Below, piece after piece: positions 56,297 to 64,000 of a stretch of 64,000 bases of DNA. Under the pieces are notes generated by a model. That model was not told the DNA's origin, did no database searches, and saw nothing but the letters and a program-made list of their open reading frames with translations. The translations under genes were made by a program, and so were the position numbers. The stretch comes from Xanthomonas floridensis (GTDB lineage: Bacteria > Pseudomonadota > Gammaproteobacteria > Xanthomonadales > Xanthomonadaceae). The stretch's first letter is position 1. Every line of letters begins with the position of its first letter. The stretch covers positions 1-64,000 of the forward strand of contig NZ_LXNG01000007.1 in NCBI RefSeq assembly GCF_001642575.1, given 5' to 3'.

Positions 56297-56841
56297 TTCA
56301 GACCCTGGATCGTCTGATGACCAACCCGATGCCGGAAGGCCGGGTGGAAGACATCCTGCGCCCGGAAGGCGAAAACCCGCTGCTGGAAAAGGGCTATGTG
56401 ACCACCAGCGTCGACGCGCTGCTCAACTGGGCGCGCACCGGCTCGATGTGGCCGATGACCTTTGGTCTGGCCTGCTGCGCCGTCGAGATGATGCACGCAG
56501 GCGCCTCGCGCCTGGATCTGGACCGTTACGGCGTGGTGTTCCGCCCATCGCCGCGCCAGTCCGACGTGATGATCGTGGCCGGCACGCTGGTCAACAAGAT
56601 GGCCCCGGCGCTGCGCAAGGTCTACGACCAGATGCCGGATCCGAAGTGGGTCATCTCGATGGGCAGCTGCGCCAACGGCGGCGGCTACTATCACTATTCG
56701 TATTCGGTGGTGCGCGGTTGCGATCGCATCGTGCCGGTGGACATCTATGTCCCGGGCTGCCCGCCGACCGCCGAGGCGCTGGTCTACGGCATCCTGCAGC
56801 TGCAGAAGAAGATCTGGCGAACCCAGACAATCGCACGCTGA
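56287..56841 (+). CDS. nuoB: NADH-quinone oxidoreductase subunit B
   Basis: A 184-residue peripheral subunit carrying cluster N2, the last [4Fe-4S] centre before quinone. The ligands are the adjacent cysteines in [10 protein letters not shown], Cys in [11 protein letters not shown], and Cys in [14 protein letters not shown] 56287 lies within the end of nuoA. Confidence 0.97.
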   Translation: MGVIQTLDRLMTNPMPEGRVEDILRPEGENPLLEKGYVTTSVDALLNWARTGSMWPMTFGLACCAVEMMHAGASRLDLDRYGVVFRPSPRQSDVMIVAGTLVNKMAPALRKVYDQMPDPKWVISMGSCANGGGYYHYSYSVVRGCDRIVPVDIYVPGCPPTAEALVYGILQLQKKIWRTQTIAR

Positions 56842-56877
56842 CACCCGTCTTCTCCTACCGAGAGCAGCCAAGCCCCC

Positions 56878-57626
56878 ATGGCAGAGCAAGCATCTTCCTT
56901 CACTGACCGACTTGCGGCACGTTTCGCTGGTGCGCAGATCGCCGTGGCCCTGCCGCGCGGCGAAGTGACGCTGGAAGTCGCCGCCGCCGATTGGCACGCT
57001 ACCTGTCTTGCGCTGCGCGACGAGTTCGGTTTCGAACAGCTCAGCGACCTGTGCGGCGTCGACTACCTGGGTTATGGCAGCGCCGAATGGGACACCGCCG
57101 ATGTGTCCTCACAGGGCTTCAGTCGCGGCGTCGAGGGCAAGGCACTGGGTCGCTTTGCCTGGGGCGAATTCCCCAGCCAGGAAAGCTCCGAGGGCGCCCA
57201 TCCGCAGCACATGCCCAAGCAGCGCTTTGCGGTGGTCGCGCAGCTGATGTCCTACCAGCACAACCAGCGTCTGCGCGTGCGTTGCTACGCACCGGACGAA
57301 CAGGTGCCGGTGGTGGCGTCGGTGACCGACATCTGGCCGGGCGTGAACTGGTTCGAACGCGAAGCGTTCGACCTGTTCGGCATCGTGTTCGATGGCCACC
57401 CGGACCTGCGCCGTATCCTGACCGACTATGGATTCGTCGGCCATCCGTTCCGCAAGGATTTCCCGCTGATCGGCAACGTCGAAGTGCGCTACGACGAAGA
57501 GCGCAAGCGTGTGGTGTACGAGCCGGTGACATCGGTCGAGCCGCGCGTCGGCGTGCCGCGTGTGATTCGCGACGACGCCCGTTATGAGACTGCCGCCGGT
57601 GAAGTGGGCAAGTCGGAGACTGCCAA

Positions 57627-57630
<4 letters not shown>
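56878..57630 (+). CDS. nuoC: NADH-quinone oxidoreductase subunit C
   Basis: A 250-residue peripheral-arm subunit of complex I, here separate from NuoD (fused in E. coli). The conserved C-terminal signature [19 protein letters not shown] leads into [20 protein letters not shown] and KDFPL. An insertion around residues 75-110 ([20 protein letters not shown]) lengthens it. The stop overlaps the nuoD GTG (GTGA). Confidence 0.96.
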
Positions 57631-58930
<1,300 letters not shown>

Positions 58931-58934
<4 letters not shown>

Positions 58935-59458
58935 AGGCGACGGGTAATTTCGAAGCGGCGCGCGACGTCGATCCGCAGGTGGTGCTGAGCGACAAGACGC
59001 GCGCGCACATCGATCATTGGCTGGCCAAGTTTCCGCCCGATCGCAAGCGTTCGGCGGTGCTGCAGGGCCTGCATGCGGCGCAGGAGCAGAACCAGGGCTG
59101 GCTGACCGATGAGCTGATCGTCGGCGTGGCCAAGTATCTGGAGCTGCCGCCGGTGTGGGCCTATGAGGTCGCCAGCTTCTACTCGATGTTCGAGACCGAA
59201 AAGGTCGGCCGCCACAACGTGGCGTTCTGCACCAATATCAGCTGCTGGCTCAACGGCGCCGAAGATCTGCTGGCGCACGCGGAAAAGAAACTGGGTTGCA
59301 AGCTGGGGCAGTCGACGGCCGATGGCCGCGTCTACCTTAAGCGCGAAGAAGAGTGCCTGGCGGCCTGCTCGGCGGCGCCGATGATGGTCATCAATGGCCA
59401 CTATCACGAGCACCTGACGAAAGAGAAGGTCGACGCGCTGCTGGACGGGCTGGAATAA
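58931..59458 (+). CDS. nuoE: NADH-quinone oxidoreductase subunit E
   Basis: A 175-residue thioredoxin-like subunit carrying [2Fe-2S] cluster N1a. Ligands lie in FCTNISCWL and [11 protein letters not shown]. The N-terminal [20 protein letters not shown] and EVASFYSMF segments fit the family. It pairs with NuoF and NuoG in the NADH-dehydrogenase module. ATGA links it to nuoD. Confidence 0.96.
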
Positions 59459-59461
59459 GAC

Positions 59462-60796
59462 ATGGCACATCATCACGCACCTACAGGTCCGGTCGGTCCG
59501 GCGCCGTTGCCGCATCAGGTGGTCTATACGACCCTGCATTACGACACGCCGTGGTCCTACGAGAGCTATCTCAAGACCGGTGGCTACGCCGCGTTGCGCA
59601 AGATCCTCGAAGAGAAGATCGCGCCGGCCGACGTCATCGAGATGGTCAAGGCATCGAACCTGCGCGGCCGCGGTGGCGCAGGCTTCCCGACCGGTCTGAA
59701 GTGGTCGTTCATGCCCAAGGGCAACATGCAGAAGTACATCCTGTGCAATTCGGACGAATCCGAGCCGGGAACCTGCAAGGACCGCGACATCCTGCGTTAC
59801 AACCCGCATTCGGTGGTGGAGGGCATGGCGATTGCCTGCTACGCCACCGGCTCGACCGTGGGCTACAACTACCTGCGCGGCGAGTTCCACCACGAACCGT
59901 TCGAGAACTTCGAACTGGCGCTGGCCGATGCCTATGCCAACGGCTGGCTGGGCAAGAACATCCTCGGCAGCGGCGTGGATATCGATATCTACGGTGCGCT
60001 GGGTGCCGGCGCCTACATCTGCGGCGAAGAAACCGCGTTGATGGAATCGCTGGAAGGCAAGAAGGGCCAGCCGCGCTACAAGCCGCCGTTCCCGGCCAAC
60101 TTCGGCCTGTACGGCAAGCCGACCACCATCAACAACACCGAGACCTATGCGTCGGTGCCGGCGATCATTCGCAACGGCCCGGAGTGGTTTCTCGGGCTGA
60201 GCAAGACCAAGAACGGCGGCCCGAAGATCTTCTCGGTGTCCGGCTGCGTGCAGAAGGGCGGCAACTTCGAAGTGCCGCTCGGCACCACCTTCGACGAACT
60301 GCTGGAGATGGCCGGTGGCCTGCGTCCGGGCCGCAAGCTCAAGGGCGTGGTGCCTGGCGGCGTGTCGATGCCGGTGCTCAAGGCCGACCAGGTGGCCGGT
60401 CTGCAGATGGACTACGACACCTTGCGTGCGCTGGGTACCGGTCTGGGATCGGGCGCCATCGTGGTGCTGGACGACAGCGTGTGCTGCGTGCGTTTTGCCT
60501 GCCGCATCTCGCAGTTCTTCCACAAGGAATCCTGCGGCCAGTGCACCCCGTGCCGCGAAGGTACCGGCTGGATGCACCGCGTGCTGGAGCGCATCGTCGC
60601 CGGCAAGGCGACCATGGAAGACCTGCACCAGTTGCGGACCGTGGCCGGCCAGATCGAAGGGCACACCATCTGCGCGTTCGGTGAAGCGGCGGCGTGGCCG
60701 ATTCAAGGCTTCCTGCGCCAGTTCTGGGACGAATTCGAGTACTACATCGTCAACGGTCGTTCGATCGTCGACACGCAAGTCGGAGTGGCCGCATGA
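59462..60796 (+). CDS. nuoF: NADH-quinone oxidoreductase subunit F
   Basis: A 444-residue flavoprotein that binds NADH, FMN and cluster N3. The NADH/FMN motif is [15 protein letters not shown], followed by [17 protein letters not shown] and [20 protein letters not shown]. The [4Fe-4S] ligands lie in [16 protein letters not shown] with a later Cys in [10 protein letters not shown]. It starts three bases after nuoE ends and overlaps nuoG by four. Confidence 0.97.
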   Translation: MAHHHAPTGPVGPAPLPHQVVYTTLHYDTPWSYESYLKTGGYAALRKILEEKIAPADVIEMVKASNLRGRGGAGFPTGLKWSFMPKGNMQKYILCNSDESEPGTCKDRDILRYNPHSVVEGMAIACYATGSTVGYNYLRGEFHHEPFENFELALADAYANGWLGKNILGSGVDIDIYGALGAGAYICGEETALMESLEGKKGQPRYKPPFPANFGLYGKPTTINNTETYASVPAIIRNGPEWFLGLSKTKNGGPKIFSVSGCVQKGGNFEVPLGTTFDELLEMAGGLRPGRKLKGVVPGGVSMPVLKADQVAGLQMDYDTLRALGTGLGSGAIVVLDDSVCCVRFACRISQFFHKESCGQCTPCREGTGWMHRVLERIVAGKATMEDLHQLRTVAGQIEGHTICAFGEAAAWPIQGFLRQFWDEFEYYIVNGRSIVDTQVGVAA

Positions 60797-63027
60797 GCGC
60801 CCAACCAGTGAACCCGAACGTGCCGCCGGATCATGTCACCGTCGAAATCGACGGGCAGAGCCTGGTGGTGCCGAAGGGCTCGATGATCATCCAGGCCGCC
60901 GACAAGGCCGGCATCCCGATCCCGCGTTTCTGCTATCACGAGAAGCTGCCGATCGCCGCCAACTGCCGCATGTGCCTGGTGGACGTCGAAAAGTCGCCCA
61001 AGCCGTCGCCGGCCTGTGCAACACCGGTGATGGATGGCATGAAGGTCACCACGCGTAGCGAAAAGGCGCTGAAGTACCAGCGCAGCGTGATGGAATTTTT
61101 GCTGATCAATCACCCGCTGGATTGCCCGATCTGCGATCAGGGTGGCGAATGCGAGCTGCAGGACGTGTCGCTGGGTTATGGCCGTTCGGTCAGCCGCTTC
61201 AACGAGCGCAAGCGCGTGGTGCCGGACGAGGACATCGGTCCGCTGGTCGCCACCGAAATGACCCGCTGCATCCAGTGCACCCGTTGCGTGCGCTTCACTG
61301 CAGACATCGCCGGTACTTACGAGTTGGGTGGCATGTATCGCGGTGAAAACCTGCAGATCGGCACCTACGACGGCAAGCCGCTGACTACCGAGATTTCCGG
61401 CAACGTCATCGACGTGTGTCCGGTGGGCGCGTTGACCAACAAGGTGTTCCAGTTCCGCGCACGTCCGTGGGAATTGATGGCGCGCGAGTCGTTGGGTTAC
61501 CACGATGCGATGGGCTCGAACCTGTTCCTGCATGTGCGTCGCGGCGAAGTGCTGCGCACCGTGCCGCGCGAGAACGAGGCGGTCAACGAGTGCTGGCTGT
61601 CCGATCGCGACCGTTACTCGCATCAGGGTCTTTACTCCGAAGACCGTGCGGTCAAGCCGCTGAAGAAGATCAACGGCGAGTGGACCGAAGTGAGCTGGAC
61701 CGAAGGTCTGGCCGCTGCGACCCAGATCCTGCGCGACAACGCTGGCGATCAGCTTGGCGTCCTGGTGCATCCGTCCACGTCCAACGAGGAGGGTGCGCTG
61801 CTGGCACGTCTGGCCGAAGGTCTGGGTAGCGGCAATCTGGACCACCGTCTGCTCAATCGCGATTTCTCCGACGCTGCGGTGGCCGAGCCATTTGCAACGC
61901 CGCTGGCCGAGATCGAACAGGCCGATGTGGTGGTGCTGTTCGGCACCAACGTGCGGCACGAGCTGCCGTTGCTGCATGCGCGTCTGCGCAAGGCGCACAT
62001 CCAGAACCGCACGCAGATCCATTCGGTCAATCCGGTCGATTTCGATTTCGCTTTCACGCAGGCCAGCCGAACCGTGGTCGCACCGTCGCAGCTGGCTGCT
62101 GCGCTCGATGACGCCACCTTGCGTGATGCCGTCAAGGATGCGACACGTGCGGTGATCGTGGTCGGCGCGTTGGCCGAAAATCATCCGCAGGCGGCGGCGC
62201 TGCGTGCAGCTGCACGTGATTTCGCTACTGCGACCGGCGCCTCGCTGTGCCGTATCCCGCAGGGTGCCAACGCGGTGGGCCTGGTGTCGCAAGGCGTGCT
62301 GCCGACCGCACGCGATGTGGCCGGCATGCTGGCGCAGCCGCGTCAGGCCTATGTGTTGTACGGCATCGAGCCGGGTCTGGATTTTGCCGACGCCGCCGCT
62401 GCGCGCAGCGCGCTTGCCGGTGCCAAGGTGGTTGCATTCAGCCAGTTCGCCTGCGCTTCGACGCGCGATGTGGCCGATGTGATCCTGCCGATCGGCGCAC
62501 TGCCGGAAATCGACGCCTCGCTGACTAATCTCGATGGTCGCGTGCAGACGGCGCGTGCCGCAGGCCGCCTGCCGGTCGAAGCGCGCGAAGGTTGGCGTGT
62601 GCTGCGTGCGCTGGGTGGCGAGCTGGGTCTGGCTGGTTTCGAGTTCATCGATCTGGTCGGCCTGCGTGCAGGCATGCAGAACCGCAATGTGCGCCCGATG
62701 GCTTCGGCCCAGCCGCAGGCGACCAACGACGGGCTGGAGGTTGCGGCAACCGCTGCGATCTACCGCACCGATGCGGTAGTGCGTCGCGCCGCTGCGTTGC
62801 AGTCGCATCCGCTCAACGTCGCGCCGTGCGTGGCGATGCATCCGGAGCAGGCTGCACAGCTGCAGGTTGGCGCAGGCCAGGTGGTCAAGGTCGGCACCGA
62901 CGCCGGTAAGGCGACGTTGCCGGTGGTGCTGGACAAGCGCGTTGCACCGGGCACGGTGTGGATCGAATCCGGCCATGGCGCGACCGCGCCGCTTGGCGCC
63001 GGTCGCGTAACGGTGGTGGCTGCATGA
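60793..63027 (+). CDS. nuoG: NADH-quinone oxidoreductase subunit G
   Basis: A 744-residue iron-sulfur subunit, shorter than E. coli NuoG (about 908). The N-terminal ferredoxin domain carries the [2Fe-2S] ligands in [20 protein letters not shown]. The His-Cys cluster N5 lies in [18 protein letters not shown], and cluster N4 in [10 protein letters not shown] with the distal Cys in [10 protein letters not shown]. The molybdopterin-like C-terminal region has no N7 cluster motif that I can see. ATG 60793 overlaps nuoF (ATGA); a longer frame overlaps nuoF extensively and is discounted. Confidence 0.96.
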   Translation: MSAQPVNPNVPPDHVTVEIDGQSLVVPKGSMIIQAADKAGIPIPRFCYHEKLPIAANCRMCLVDVEKSPKPSPACATPVMDGMKVTTRSEKALKYQRSVMEFLLINHPLDCPICDQGGECELQDVSLGYGRSVSRFNERKRVVPDEDIGPLVATEMTRCIQCTRCVRFTADIAGTYELGGMYRGENLQIGTYDGKPLTTEISGNVIDVCPVGALTNKVFQFRARPWELMARESLGYHDAMGSNLFLHVRRGEVLRTVPRENEAVNECWLSDRDRYSHQGLYSEDRAVKPLKKINGEWTEVSWTEGLAAATQILRDNAGDQLGVLVHPSTSNEEGALLARLAEGLGSGNLDHRLLNRDFSDAAVAEPFATPLAEIEQADVVVLFGTNVRHELPLLHARLRKAHIQNRTQIHSVNPVDFDFAFTQASRTVVAPSQLAAALDDATLRDAVKDATRAVIVVGALAENHPQAAALRAAARDFATATGASLCRIPQGANAVGLVSQGVLPTARDVAGMLAQPRQAYVLYGIEPGLDFADAAAARSALAGAKVVAFSQFACASTRDVADVILPIGALPEIDASLTNLDGRVQTARAAGRLPVEAREGWRVLRALGGELGLAGFEFIDLVGLRAGMQNRNVRPMASAQPQATNDGLEVAATAAIYRTDAVVRRAAALQSHPLNVAPCVAMHPEQAAQLQVGAGQVVKVGTDAGKATLPVVLDKRVAPGTVWIESGHGATAPLGAGRVTVVAA

Positions 63028-64000
63028 ACGAATTGCTGTTGAACGTGGTCGATCCCCTGCACCAGTGGTTCCTCGGACTGGGCGATGGCGGCATCGTGCT
63101 ATGGACCGTGTTGAAGATCCTGTTGATCGCCGTGCCGGTGATTATCTCGGTGGCCTTCTACGTGGTCTGGGAGCGCAAGCTGATCGGCTGGATGCACGTG
63201 CGTCACGGGCCCATGTACGTGGGCATGGGCATCTTTCAGGCCTTCGCCGACGTGTTCAAGCTCCTGTTCAAGGAGATCCTGCAGCCGAGCAGTTCGCACA
63301 AGGCGATGTTCATCATCGCGCCGCTGTTGACGTTGGCTCCGGCGTTCGCGGCGTGGTCGGTGGTGCCTTTCGATGCGCAGCTGGTGCTGTCCAACGCCAA
63401 CGTCGGTCTGCTGTATCTGCTGGCGATGACCTCGCTGGGCGTGTACGGCATCATCCTCGCCGGCTGGGCGTCCAACTCCAAGTATGCGTTCCTGGGTGCG
63501 ATGCGCTCGGCCGCACAGGTGGTCAGCTACGAAATCGCGATGGGCTTTGCGTTGGTCGGCGTGATGATCGCTTCCGGCAGCGTCAACCTCAGCCAGATCG
63601 TGTTTGCGCAAGCGGGTAACTCCGGCTTCTTCGACTGGTTCCTGATTCCGCTGTTCCCGTTGTTCATCGTGTACTGGGTCTCCGGCGTTGCCGAAACCAA
63701 CCGCGCGCCGTTCGACGTGGTGGAAGGCGAATCGGAAATCGTCGCCGGCCACATGGTGGAATACTCGGGCGGTGCATTCGCGCTGTTCTTCCTGGCCGAA
63801 TACGCCAACATGATCCTGGTCAGCTTCCTGATCTCGATCTTCTTCCTCGGTGGCTGGCTGAGCCCGATCCAGGGCTGGGTCAACGCGGATATCTCGCCGT
63901 GGATCGACTGGCTGTGGAAGGGCGGTTGGCCGTGGCTGTTGATGAAGGTGTTCTTCTTCGCCAGCGCCTACATCTGGTTCCGTGCCAGCTTCCCGCGCTA
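63024..64000 (+). CDS. nuoH: NADH-quinone oxidoreductase subunit H (cut by window end)
   Basis: The first 325 codons of the membrane subunit that joins the peripheral and membrane arms of complex I and helps form the quinone channel. Conserved segments are visible: [27 protein letters not shown]-type loop ([15 protein letters not shown]), [19 protein letters not shown], and [24 protein letters not shown] joins it to nuoG. It is partial because the window ends; the remaining genes nuoI to nuoN are expected beyond. Confidence 0.96.
   Translation, partial: MNELLLNVVDPLHQWFLGLGDGGIVLWTVLKILLIAVPVIISVAFYVVWERKLIGWMHVRHGPMYVGMGIFQAFADVFKLLFKEILQPSSSHKAMFIIAPLLTLAPAFAAWSVVPFDAQLVLSNANVGLLYLLAMTSLGVYGIILAGWASNSKYAFLGAMRSAAQVVSYEIAMGFALVGVMIASGSVNLSQIVFAQAGNSGFFDWFLIPLFPLFIVYWVSGVAETNRAPFDVVEGESEIVAGHMVEYSGGAFALFFLAEYANMILVSFLISIFFLGGWLSPIQGWVNADISPWIDWLWKGGWPWLLMKVFFFASAYIWFRASFPR

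Overview
The window is a high-GC gammaproteobacterial chromosome segment and almost certainly comes from Xanthomonas. The evidence is the gene content and order (rimO, prmB-aroC-asd-fimV-truA-trpF, divergent LysR/trpB, trpA-accD-glmM, tpiA-secG-tRNA-Leu-nuo), the M13 peptidase cluster, the large TonB-dependent receptors, and the dispersed GTAGGAGCGGC-type palindromes and CTCATCCGCCC-type repeats typical of Xanthomonadaceae. The species cannot be fixed from sequence alone.

Layout. 1-1409: tail of an IS110-type transposase, an alkyltransferase-like DNA-repair protein and a rhomboid protease. 1563-8560: intergenic palindromes, then three M13-family metallopeptidases on the minus strand, one of which has lost key active-site residues. 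8794-15198: two TonB-dependent outer-membrane receptors. 15523-18932: Mrp/ApbC, dCTP deaminase, two similar tiny membrane proteins, and a HIT protein coupled to a dienelactone hydrolase. 19116-25107: RimO, imperfect 100-bp tandem repeats, GreB, a rhomboid protease with a C-terminal helical tail, and a convergent membrane/TPR-like protein. 25541-32279: NudK-like hydrolase, an exported hypothetical protein, a HerA-like ATPase (DUF853), an MltD-like transglycosylase, then SCO1 and phosphatidylserine decarboxylase. 32360-41375: PrmB, AroC, a 2-hydroxyacid dehydrogenase, Asd, FimV, a VOC protein, TruA, TrpF. 41509-48856: a LysR regulator divergent from trpB-(secreted protein)-trpA, then accD, glmM and a 2OG-Fe(II) oxygenase. 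49093-53442: a tight four-gene operon (periplasmic cupredoxin, membrane GGDEF-EAL protein, DUF3034 outer-membrane protein, truncated-haemoglobin lipoprotein). 53522-64000: an SDR, tpiA, secG, tRNA-Leu(GAG) and the respiratory complex I operon nuoA to nuoH (cut by the window end).

Most of the window is core metabolism and envelope biogenesis. Many gene pairs overlap by ATGA or GTGA, which suggests translational coupling (DLH-HIT, SCO-psd, truA-trpF, trpB-x-trpA, cupredoxin-EAL, nuoC-D-E, nuoF-G-H). The strongest candidate for an undescribed system is the 49093-53442 operon, which reads as a cell-envelope module joining copper or redox sensing, c-di-GMP turnover and a haem protein. Other notable points are the probable M13 pseudoprotease, fragments of the 3' ends of psd and trpF lying just downstream of the intact genes, and a secreted protein of unknown function inside the trp operon.
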